From positions 248,001 to 312,000 of the forward strand of contig JACKQL020000034.1 of the NCBI GenBank assembly GCA_018296165.2: DNA of 64,000 nt, in the 5' to 3' direction. Numbering within the stretch: position 1 is the first letter of the stretch; each line of letters starts with the position of its first letter. The notes under the pieces are model-generated. The model had not been told where the DNA came from and did not search any database. It saw only the letters and a program-made list of their open reading frames with translations. A program made the position numbers and the translations under genes. The stretch is from Termitomyces sp. T153 (lineage: Eukaryota; Basidiomycota; Agaricomycetes; Agaricales; Lyophyllaceae). Positions 48,401 to 59,000 of this stretch are shown here, in pieces.

Positions 48401-51400
48401 CACCACCAGCATTTATGACTTCCTCTAACTGTTTTTTAACTCCAGCCACACCGTCATTGGCAAGACGAGCACCAGTTGTTTCGACCCATGCATTTCCCGG
48501 GAGTACCTGAAGTGAGGCCAATAACTTGCCGTAGGATCGAGCCACTGTAGTTTTACCTATGAATTTTTTAAAAAAGGTCAGTAAAAGTAAAAAGGAAGTC
48601 TGCAGTCGCGATCACCAGTTCCAGGATTGCCGAGCAGAACACTATTAAACCTTTCGCGCTTGAAGGAAGCCCCTTGTCGTTTCCTTGTCTCGATAACGGC
48701 TTTGATCGTCAGGACTTGTTCCTTCACCCGCTCGAGTCCGGTCATTGCCATGATGGAATCGATTTCGGGACCTGAAGCACCTTCTACGTCCTTCTGACGC
48801 TGCCACTCCAATTCTGATAGTGAAGGAGGTATTGATTTCAGACCAGACCCAACAGGTGGTAGTGTTACTTTAGATGCTGCTTTTGTCTTTGAAGAGTCGG
48901 CGGCTATTGAATTAAGATATGAGACTACAACAACCTTTAGCATATAGAAATAGGAACGACAGACCATGTGGTGATTTTGTTTGACTATCACTTGAGGACC
49001 CGGACCCAAACATTCCTGACAAAGATGAAGACTGTATGAACGATGAAGTGGGGCCGAGAGGTTTGCGCTGAACGATAGATTATCGGCACGAGACTTTATC
49101 GCTTTCAAGTCTTTCTCTTTCTGTTGGATTGCGTTCACCCTTTCTTTGGTTGCGCGACTCTCGTGTATTCGTTGCTCTTCTTGTGCAATAGTCTCGTCCA
49201 ATTCGGCCAATCTACGAGTATGTGCAACCTGATCCGCTTCCCGTTTCTGCTGTTCTTCATAGTCCTTTTGACGTTTCATTTCCGCCGCCTTCGCCTCTCG
49301 TTCGCATTTTGCACATGTAGATGGTCCGTTCCCATGGCACTTCCAGGTCTGTAGATGTCCTTTAGGGCAGTGAGCAGACATGACGTACTGGCAAGGCATC
49401 TTGGAATGATCAGATAACTGGTGGCATTTGGATTGACAACTATGTTGGCCGCATTTCAACATCGTGCGACTAGGTGTTCCAAATGAGCAAGATCCCACCA
49501 TATCAACGCTCCACGCAACATACCAGGGTTCCATGCATCCACCGTCCGGACAATGTAGCTCAAAATCTTCTGGACGGCTCAAGATAGCTGTTCGGTTATG
49601 ATGTTGCTCACAACGGACGGGCATCCCCTCGTAGATATGTTTTCCATCCTTGAGTTGTTTGAAGAGGTGTGTCCAGAGATTGCCTCCTTTTTTAGATTTT
49701 TCAAAGGTTCGCACGTTGTCAATCATGATGAGAGCATGTCGGGCTCGAGATAAAAGAACATTCAGTCGTTCTGGGGAGAACATAAAGCCAATGTCATTGT
49801 TCGCGTTGCTTCGCGTCAACGAGACAATAACAACGTCGCTTTCCTCGCCTTGATAGTTGTTTAGCACGAATAGTAAAACAGCCGAAACATAAAAGTTAAG
49901 TCTGACAAACCTATCGTGGCCAAACGTATTTGTCGTTTGCCGACCGCAGCAGTTGCCGCAGGAACGAGTCCAGCTTTGACCAAGTCGAACGAGTCTAGAT
50001 CATTGAGGACTGGGTCATTGTTTGATTTCCTCAAAGCCTGTCGAAGCTGCTGCAGTTGACCAAGGTAAGGAGTGAGGATAACGACTGCAGCAGTCCCGTA
50101 AACTTGTTGTGCAAGGTACTTCAGAATTTTGATGACCATTTCAACCTCATGAGAGTTCTGCTTGGAAGAAGTTGATTCACCGTCCCTTCGTTCAGTGAGT
50201 CGAGAATCATTGTCTTCTGGATGGTCATGATCAATGAAAATGATGTTATCCTGGACACCGCGCAAGTTTGGGCGATTCTTCGTATTTGCAGAATCAACAA
50301 GCTCAGGATACGTCAGTTCTCTGATAAGGGAAGATATTTCGGGACGCATGCGATGTTGCTCGGTGAGTTTAGCATGCGGATAGCCTTTGAGGATGAGGCG
50401 TTCAAAAAGGGACATATTAAGATTGTATCCCTCCTCTTTTTCCACGGTAAGTTCATACTTATTGACCTTAGGACGAAGTTGCCCAACCCAGAAAGATTGA
50501 GTGATAATAAAACAGTAAACATGACTAGGACGTACTTGTGGTCTCCTATCAGAATCAGTTGCGACGTTTGGGGCGCTAAAGATGTCAGGACATGACTTTC
50601 GAGAATTTCTCCCGCCTCTTCGACAAGTAGTATGTTGGGTTCGGCGGCTTGAATATTGTCACTGTATTTTGCAGCAGCGGTTGTTGTGCATCCAATTATC
50701 CGTTTTGACCGTAAAATCTCTGTATCTTTCTCCGCCCAGTAACCTGTCAATTTATCCTGGCATGTGTTGTAAGCGGCGGCAATACGATACGTGCCATCAA
50801 TTTGTTCTTGATATATGGCGTTTGTCCAGGAATCCATGTACTCCTTGCGAGATCTAGGTGGCAATGACCAAACATCCGCTGCTTGTTGAACAAAGGGGTG
50901 ATCCCGAAAGATTCTTGCACCCCGACCAGCGCCCCATTCACGTAGTAAATAAAAGTCGTCTACCGCCTTTCCCTTTTTGCCAACAAAGATTGAACCGTCA
51001 GAGGCGCGGGGAACCTTGAAAGCAATGTAGAATTTCTCTTGTTCAAATTCTAGATATTCCATCATATCTTTGTTCGATATATTTGAAGAAATATATGTCT
51101 TGAATCGCTTTTCGAAATCTTGACAGTAAATTTCAGCGCTAGCCTTAGCTGTATCCATCAAAGCCCAGCCAGCTTTTCCGCGTTTGAAGGTCGATTTCTG
51201 CTTTTGCAAGCTCAATGGTTCAGTACGAGAAGTCGATTTGCTACCCAGCCGAACGATGCTGGATTCTGGTATGCCAATGTCCAAGAAACCCGTGAGGATA
51301 TCGTCTAGGGCGTGGTTTGTGTAACACACGACAAGTATGGTCTGCTGAGTGAAATCATGGAGTGCTTTCCCGATGAGCGAACCAATGAACGATTTACCAG

Positions 51401-52917
51401 TCCCTATCATGCTTGTCAGTTAGTGGTTTTACATTGTAAAGAAGCGAAAATTTTATACCGGGTGGGCCTTGGATCAAAGATACACTCTGAGTAATGCCAG
51501 AGAGAAATGACGCCGCTTGGGATTTATCCAGTTTGATACTCCTCTGCGTCTTGATAAGATGCTTGATATCTGTGGTGGGCTTGTATCGTAGGGTATCTAC
51601 AAGCATCTCCAGGGCCCGATGTAGCGGTAAAGAGTCCACAGAAAGCTTGGGGCTCCACAGCATCAGCTCTCGAGAAAGTTGCAAAGTATTCATCTGCTGA
51701 AGGCTTTTCAAGATGGGCTCGTAGGCAAAAACTGCAGCGTCGATTTGGATGAGCTTGATGTTGTGGCCGGTTTTGAGTCTGAGAAGAGTCCTGCTGACAG
51801 CGGCCTCTCCTTCGATCTGGAGAACAATTACGGGAGGCTTCTTGGCTAGAAGGTCCTCGTCTCGATTGAGGGTTGGAAAGGCTACAATCTCCTCATCAAC
51901 CATTAGACAACCCATGGACTGATGTCTGAAGAAGTTCTTATTTTCAGACAAATACTTTTTTCTATTTTTCTCCTTTTTCCACTGCAAAAGAGGAAGATCA
52001 TCCGAGCATTTGAAAGTCATTCCCCATGTGACTCTTCTGGTGTCCCGGCCAAAGTGCGGATCTTGAAGTACCAATTGTTTGAGGGTCATTCCTCTATGAT
52101 AGCCCCTCTTTTTTCCAAAGGCTATTTGAAGTTCCTCCTTCATCTCGTAAAGCATATCTTCCCGTAACAGGCGGAACTGATTGTCGATATGGGTGGCAAA
52201 ACGAGTGGACTCATCATCAGCCTCTACAGTTGCACTGTGTCTGTAGAACGGGCGTTTCGTTGACGTAATCTCATCTGCAGTAGGCAGGATGGCGATTTCA
52301 CGGAAATTTTCGAAATCGTTATCATGACGGCCACCTGGGCCAGGATCTCCGGCGACGACTGTTCCGACACTGCACGTTTCCAAGATATGTTTGATCTTCT
52401 GTCCATAAGTCCGGATCGGATTCTCTGACGATGCCAGAAGAGTATCTAAGACACCTGTGGCCTGGGTTCGATAGATTGTAGATTGTGGAATGGGTAAAGA
52501 CACAAGATGATGGAGGAGCCAAGCAAATCTGATTCTAGCGCTGTTTTCCAGCAAGCCAGAGGTGAATGCTTGACGAAAAGCATCCCAGAAGATCAGTGGA
52601 TCGACGATTTTGGCGATCACTGCATCCAAAAATGAGCCAGAACCAATATCTTTCAGCTCTGGGGATGAAAAAAAAAAACTTAAAAGCTGGGCGCTAGATG
52701 AGTTAAGAAAGTCAGGCGTAAGATCGAAACGCATCGCGGCTTGAACAGAGTCAAGGCCAACTTTACTGGCAATGAGGCTGTTCAAACAAGAAACACGATC
52801 ATTCTGAGAGCATATCGCCTCTATGAACAGAGAGTTCTTGTTCGGAATGAGAGGATTTTTTCCATTGATTATGGAGTCAAGTGTTCTGCGGAGCCTTGCA
52901 GCTCGGGCGGGGTCCAT
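45431..52917 (-). pseudogene. Upf1-like SF1 helicase fused to three CfxQ-type AAA modules, apparently decaying
   Basis: The start is MDPARAARLRRTLDS at 52917. The helicase has QGPPGTGKS split by an intron at 51458-51404, LLVEEAGEI, GDHK-QLRP, TEQHRMRPE, NYQGEESDVV and SPERLNVLLSRARH. A Cys/His region (KCGQHSCQSKCH) and a coiled coil follow. Three AAA modules come next: NPGTGKTTVA/FVDEAYQL near 48650-48360, GSPGTGKTTVA/LIIDEAYML near 47750-47440, and PPGTGKTTIA near 46760-46690 with a broken Walker B. The tail is a long charged coil. The family is typical of filamentous fungi, with helicase/AAA architecture but unknown role. Lesions are TGA 48096-48094, TAG 46525-46523, TAA 45692-45690, frameshifts near 47885 and in the A7 tract 46283-46289, and lost acceptors near 50487 and 49870. 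Confidence 0.75.
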
Positions 52918-53375
52918 GGTGAGTCGTGGGACAAAAGCAACAAGGCGGAGGCTTTCATATACTCATCCCAGCGCTCAAATAAGCTTTATTCTTCGGCGTA
53001 AAGCCCAAGGAACGTGCCGACACTTAGAAAAGAATGCCAGGCCTACATGATTGACGCCCAAGAGCTCGGTTATTATGTACGAGTTATCCATACTTCTTGA
53101 CGCCGGAGAAAGATGACAGCATTAGCCTGTTGATGGAAGGCGGGTCAGGTTGGTCCTAGAAAGACGAGGTGAAGGTATTCTGTCGAGGGCAAATCGAAAA
53201 GTTCACAAGATAAATAGAATAAATAAATAATAAATGATAGATAGAAAATAATTTTATTATTATTTATTACTTCTGCCCTAAAATGGAACACGCCGGAATG
53301 ACACGACAAACCAATTGGACTAGCACTTTCATTTGTTACGTAAGTACTCAAGTTGATCTTTGTGATACTCTCTAT
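52918..53375. other. Upstream flank and AT-rich boundary
   Basis: The promoter side of the helicase gene runs into a very AT-rich tract (53205-53275), which marks the border of the right-hand retroelement nest. No gene is seen. Confidence 0.4.
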
Positions 53376-53411
53376 GAGCTACGGTCCGTGCTTTGGCACG
53401 GACCGTAGCTC
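53376..53411. repeat. Perfect 16-bp inverted repeat (hairpin)
   Basis: GAGCTACGGTCCGTGC, loop TTTG, then its exact reverse complement. Such a short-loop perfect palindrome could form a stem-loop or cruciform. It is GC-rich in an AT-rich setting and has no oligo-T tail. Confidence 0.7.
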
Positions 53412-53467
53412 TTGCTTCATCCCAGACCCAACCTCACTTCGTTTGGTTAGGTCCTTGATATTGATAC

Positions 53468-53491
53468 ACCTGTCTCGTACTTGAGACAGGT
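53468..53491. repeat. 9-bp inverted repeat (hairpin)
   Basis: ACCTGTCTC, six-base loop, GAGACAGGT. It lies 57 bp after the 16-bp palindrome. The sequence between contains CCTCACTTCGTTTGGTTAGG, which is echoed at about 54928. Confidence 0.55.
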
Positions 53492-53644
53492 TGAAAGTAC
53501 TAGAAAAAGAAAACCAAATAACAAGCTGAAAACTGTAGGCTTGGGTAAAAATGTTGAAAATTGTAGGCATAAAAACATACCTAGTACAATAAAAACTCAC
53601 TGAAGAACCCAAAAGCATGCATGCAACGATGCCAGCAGGAATTA

Positions 53645-54330
53645 TGATGTCAAGGATAGAGGCTGGTCACGTGTTTGATTGACAATCAATGGCTGTGCTC
53701 GGCAACCCGGCTAGAAATCTAACCAATGCCAAGGACAGTCATGGACATCTAAACACAATGATAAAACCCTACTCCCCCTCAATACCATATGCCAGACCAC
53801 CTAAACCCCGAGTGGGCCACCATGCAAACCACATGTAATCCATTAGAGAGAGGTGAGAAGGAAAAGAAAAGAATGAAAGAAAAGATGTTGGACATACAAA
53901 AAACTGAGTAATGCCGACCCAGCATGCCATCTTGTTTGACCAACCAATAGAAAAGAAGAGCCAAGGAAAACCACGCGGTACACCCACGGGCATGCATGGG
54001 AAGCACCCTGGTCCATGCATGTGCAATGAGCTATAAAAGGGGAGGAGAATTGGGGGAGAGGGCAAGCAACAATGTACCACAGCTCAGCTAGCCCCAGAGA
54101 GCAGCTATCTTAGGCTTATGAGTATTTAGTTGGTTTGGGTTTTGAATTATATATATATTGGACCCTTTCAATAGTTCAAGGCCATCTTAAACTAGTGAAT
54201 AAACTATTTAAATTCATATCTACAATTGTTACATCTACATGAGCTTGTGTGTGACCTAAGCCTCCAAAACTCTGTGAAAACAAAGTTTGATCCATTGATC
54301 TGATCAATTGATGGCATCAAAACTTACATT
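53645..54330 (+). other. Probable LTR-like sequence with a TATA box
   Basis: It begins TGATGTCAAGG, with a TATA box TATAAAAGG at 54032-54040 placed as in an LTR promoter, and the downstream part is AT-rich. I could not find a matching target duplication or a clear 3' end, so the borders are guesses. There is no coding content: the minus-strand frames at 53769-54080 have no known domain. Confidence 0.3.
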
Positions 54331-54358
54331 TCACATCAATATTCTACTCAATGCTTAG

Positions 54359-54420
54359 TAAAGTCATTGCATAGGCACAGCCACTTTCCCAGGAGTCATC
54401 TCATATATTATAGACAAGCT
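54359..54420 (+). repeat. Uninterrupted paralogue of the gypsy B target sequence
   Basis: GCACAGCCACTTTCCCAGG is followed by CTCATATATTATAGACAAGC with no insertion. The same two blocks flank gypsy B on its two sides (near 55521-55537 inverted, and 61687-61710), so this is a second copy of the older element that gypsy B entered. Confidence 0.65.
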
Positions 54421-54429
54421 ATGGTCCAT

Positions 54430-54621
54430 GGTTCTCACTATGTTTGGTTTACACTATGTTTGGTTCTTACTATGTTTGGTTCTCACTATGTTTGGTTCTT
54501 ACTATGTTTATTTTTCACTATGTTTGGTTCTCACTATGTTTGGTTCTCACTATGTTCAGTTCTCACTATGTTTGGTTCTCACTATGTTTGGTTCTCACTA
54601 TGTTTGGTTCTCACTATGTTT
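54430..54621 (+). repeat. 16-bp minisatellite, 12 units
   Basis: Twelve tandem copies of GGTTCTCACTATGTTT with a few substitutions (for example units 2, 3, 5, 6, 8 and 9). Sixteen is not a multiple of three, so every frame is open and shows a 16-residue repeat. The three overlapping open frames are therefore artefacts of the repeat, not genes. Confidence 0.9.
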
Positions 54622-55033
54622 GGTTAGGTTTTTGTATTCTGTAATACTGCCTTCTGAAGCTTTTTCCATCTCAAAGTAATCTTCAGTGCTCTCTTCACCA
54701 ATAGTAGCATAATAATTTAAATCCACTATCCTTTTTCAGAGGCTGTTATAATGTAGTCAAATATCTATTGAGAGCAGAAAAAGTTGGAGATGATCAGGAG
54801 TAAGTTGACTCTAAGGTATAGGAACTGATTAGTGTAAAACTATAAGAATCCACACTTTCAAGTCTGAACCATACACCTTGAAATCAAGAAGCCAGCATAC
54901 AGCTATCAGCACAGCCCAAGTATAGCCTCACTTTGTTTGGTTAATGATTTGAATTTACAATTCAATATTGGTACCACCTAACATCACAGAATACACATTC
55001 CAAGTTAGGGGATATCAGCAATCAAATTCAAGT

Positions 55034-55145
55034 CAGATGCCCTGCGCACCATACAAGGAATCTACCCTATCTTGCCAGCAGACCAAGCAATTAGGAACTT
55101 CTTCTACCCTGCATGTTGAGATGCCACATGCTAGAGGGGGGGTGA
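55034..55145 (+). pseudogene. Inverted 3' end of gypsy B pol
   Basis: It reads DALRTIQGIYPILPADQAI, then an AGAGGGGGGGTGATG polypurine stretch. This continues exactly where the minus-strand gypsy B pol breaks at 56041 (HPD). It corresponds to 8339-8451 of gypsy A. Confidence 0.8.
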
Positions 55146-55514
55146 TGTCAGGGGACTTCCATTTCCAACCTCCATGACTGGTTCCAGCACCTCTGCAGCT
55201 TGTTCAATGTCTCTGCAGGTCTTTTCAGGACCACAGAGATTTCTAGAGAATGGCGGATTTCTCTGTATTACCTCAGTGACCATTGCCCTAGGGTTAGGAG
55301 TAGCTCTGGTCACCTGTGCAGTAGTTCCCACACCTCCAACGCCTGCTGATGTGCTGTGCTGAGCAGTGGGGATCCTTAGACTTGTTCTCTTTGGATTTCC
55401 CTTTGCTAGGTGATTAGTTACTGATTGTATCGTCATCTACTCTGCTAATATACTTTGGATCCCCCTCTGCTAGTTGCATGACTCCAACCTGCTGCTCTGG
55501 AGGTTGCCCTTACA
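55146..55514 (+). repeat. 3' LTR of gypsy B, now in inverted orientation
   Basis: 369 bp, TGTCAGGGGACTTCC to GCCCTTACA, exactly the length of the 5' LTR at 61313-61681. The base after it starts AACCC (55515-55519), the target duplication matching GGGTT at 61682-61686. Confidence 0.85.
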
Positions 55515-56040
55515 AACCCCTGGGAAAGTGGCTGTGCACCTAATATATGCAACAACTTTTGGATTGTGCTGACTAAAATTTGTCAGCTGCTAACCAAGAA
55601 CCTTCCTTTTTGGGTAACTTGGCTGTTGTTCACACTTTGAATAGGAAAAAAATGGCATAACAGACAGCTGTAGTTGATAGCATGAATCTATTGTTTCTTT
55701 GAGCCATTGAGATTGATATTTCTGGCAATTTTCAGCCTTTTTCAGGCATTACTGATGTGAAATGTACTGTCTTCTAATGTACCTCTTCAAGCAACACTTC
55801 TGGCTGTTCTTTGAGAAAGAAACATGTTCCATGCATGGGTTTCTTATCAATAAAAGTTCAGGACAATGAATTTTTATGATCGAAATGGTCAAAGAAATGG
55901 CATAACATGTTACTTTGACTCTTGAAAGTTTCTACTGATTCTTTGAAAAGGAGAATAGTTGCCCTGTGTATATCCCTAGGCAACTATGGTTCCTGAGGGA
56001 CTTTGAGAGGTTTATGATATACAGTATGTTTTGACCATAA
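55515..56040 (-). pseudogene. Inverted left flank of gypsy B: 5' part of the older host retroelement
   Basis: Read on the minus strand it ends GCACAGCCACTTTCCCAGGGGTT and, when joined to 61687, continues a gag-like frame into CTCATATATTATAGACAAGC. It carries stops. It belongs to the element continued at 61687-62745. I see no other gene in it. Confidence 0.55.
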
Positions 56041-59000
56041 ATCTGGATGTCTCTGGTGGAACTCCTTGACAAGTCTGGGGGCATGTATGTTCTCCCATGG
56101 CTCCCAGAAAATATCCTTGATTCTGTAGCCTTTCCACTTCACCTTGTATTGTAGTCATCTCTGGAATAAATGGCTGTCCAGAATTTCTTCCACTTCATAC
56201 TCCTTGTTGTTGTTGACCACCATGGGGGGCGGCAGAGGTGGTGGATGTTGCTTCAGGACAGGATCCTTAGGGGCCAGAATTAGTGTGACCATATTGAACA
56301 CTGGATGAAGCTGGTGCATCTCTATAGGGAGTCGGAGTTAATAGGCCAAGGGTCCTACCTGTTGTTCCACTGTGAACGGCCCTAACTGATAGTGTGACAG
56401 CTTTTTAGAGGGTCAGGTGGTCATAATATCAGAGGCATCCAGATAGACTCAATCTCCAGGCTGATATTTGCACTTTGGGGTCCTCCTGCAGTTGTAGTAT
56501 TGTGCCATGTTATCCTTTGCCTTTGCCAGGGCAGCTTGGGCCTCCTCCTATGACCTCTTCATCCAGTCCATGAATTTGTTTACTGCCTCATTCTCTGAGG
56601 GTCAGGCCTAGGATTTGAAACCTATGTGCAGATGCTGTCCAGTGTCAAGGAAGAATGGGAAACACTGGGTGGATGCATGAACATGGTTGCTATACTGGAA
56701 TTCAGTGTTGGGGAGGAGTTCATCCCAGTTGTCTTGGCACTCGTTGCAGAAGAGGCGGAGATACTGCTCCAACTCCTAGTTTACACATTCTATCTGGCTG
56801 TTGGACTGTGGACAGTAGGCAGTGGTGGTGTGGAGCTTTACTCTGAGCAGTCAGTAGAGCTTCCAAGTGAACTCTGCCACAAATTGTGGTCCCCGGTCCA
56901 AGACATAGGTGTCAGAGAGGCCATGGAGCTTCTAGACATTTCTCCAGTACAGGTTTGTGGCACCCATAGCAGAGCAGGTGGTGTGGGTCAGAATGAAGTG
57001 CACCCTCTTGCTATACAGGTCCACCACCACCATGATTGCATTGTAACCATGGGCATTGGGGAGCTCTACAATGAAGTTTATAGATGCTACGCTCTATTGT
57101 TTTGCCAGCACTAGTAGCGGGTGTAACTGTCTGTAGGAGAGTTGGCACTGGGGCTTGGTCTGGAGGCAGAGATTGCAGGTACTAGTGTAGGACCCAATGT
57201 ACCAGGACATCTGGGGCCACCAGTAGTTCTACAATACTAGCTCCAGTATCTTCCACCACCTGGGGTGCTCTGCAATGCAGGAGTCATGGTGTTGCTCCAC
57301 AATCCTCTGACAGAGCTCTGGAATGTTAGAGACATAGATATGGTCTCAGAAGGTCAGGATTCCATCTTGGAGGGCCCATTTGTCAGCACAGACTGCCTTG
57401 ACACCAGTAGTATGCTTTGACTTCAGCATCTGAGCAGCCTACGCCACAAGCTCCTTTTGTTGACTGTCCTGATTCCCCTGCCATATGTCCTGGAGAATGT
57501 CTGCCTCTGCTCCATCAATGGTGAGACCCTCCATGGCTCAGATTACAAACAATTCAGAGTGGAGGAGCACAATGTTACTGTTATCCCCTTCTCCTATTCT
57601 GTAGTCTGCTCTCTAGGACAGGGCATCTGGTTTTCCCATGCTCCAACCAGGCTTGTAGTGCAAGGAGAAGTCAAAGTTGGCAAGGTAGAGGGACCATCAG
57701 GCCTGTATCCAAAAGTATTCAAGGTTCTTGTGATCTGTCCAGACCTCAAAATTGTGCCACACACCTTCCAGGAAGTGCTGCCACTCCTCAAATGACTGGA
57801 TGATGGCCAGCATCTCTTTGTTGTGGATCTTGTAGTTCTGTTCCACTGCATCCAAGCTTTTGAAGTAAAAAGCCACTGGATGCCACTTTCTGTCCTCTGG
57901 AGCTTGCTGTGAGAGCACTGCCCCAATGGCAAAGTTGGAGCTGTCGGCCTCTATGCAGAAGGGAGAGTTGTTGTCCAGGAATAGGAGGATAGGCCTGGAG
58001 GTCACAGCATGCTTGAGAGTGTCAAAGGCTGTCTGCTCTGGAGGTCCCCAGCTCCATGTAACATCCTTTCCCATAAGGTCAAACAGCAGGTGGGTGTGGT
58101 GCAAGAAGTCCTGGATGAATCTCCAGTAGAAGTTTGCAAAACCAAGGAATGCCTACACCTCCTTCTTGTTCCAGGGCTCTGGCCACTCCACCACACCTGC
58201 TACCTTTACCGAGTCCATCTCTGTGGCTCTATGCAAGATGATTAGGCCAAGGTACTTGATCTGGATTTGTTCAAACTTGCACTTCTCTGGCTTGAGGTAG
58301 AGCTGGTGCTGGCAGAGGTGTTCCAGGATAAGATGAGTGATCTGACAGTGTTCCTCCAGCATTTTAGTGTAAATGAAAATGTTGTCAAGGTACATGCACA
58401 CTACACCTTCTGCGATGAGGTCCCAGAAGATGTTGTTCATCATGGTCTGGAAGGTGGCTGGGCTGTTGGTGAGACTGAAGAACATAATGAGCAGCTCAAA
58501 CAATTCCTGGTTGGTTTGGAAGGCCACCTTCCACTTGTCTCCTTCCTAGATGTGCACATTGTTGTAACTCCACTGGATGTCCAGTTTAGTGAAGTACCAT
58601 GTGCTCCAGAGGTTGTTGATGAGCTCGGAGATGAGGGGAAGAGGGTAATGGTTCTTCACTGTCATGGCATTGAGTACCCAATAGTCCTGTACCAGTCGGA
58701 GGGAGCCATTCTTCTTTTTGATAAAGAAGACCAAAGAAGCCATTGGAGACTTGGATGGATGGATATGACTGGAGTCCAAGTTTTCCTGCAGAAATGTGTC
58801 AAGCTCATCCTGCTCTCTAGGCATGAGGGGGTAGACCTTACAACTGGAGGGTGCAGAGTCTGGCAGCAGTTCGATGGCATGGGCCCACCTCTTGCACTCC
58901 AGAAGCAAGTTGAAGGAGGCTTTGGAGAACACATTCTCAAACACATGCAGGTAGGGGAGTACTACATCCCAGAACTCTTGAGGCATAGCATTGGCAGTGA

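Noticed and set aside
54367..54679. Three overlapping open frames with a 16-residue repeat
   Set aside because: All three arise from the 16-bp minisatellite, which is open in every frame.
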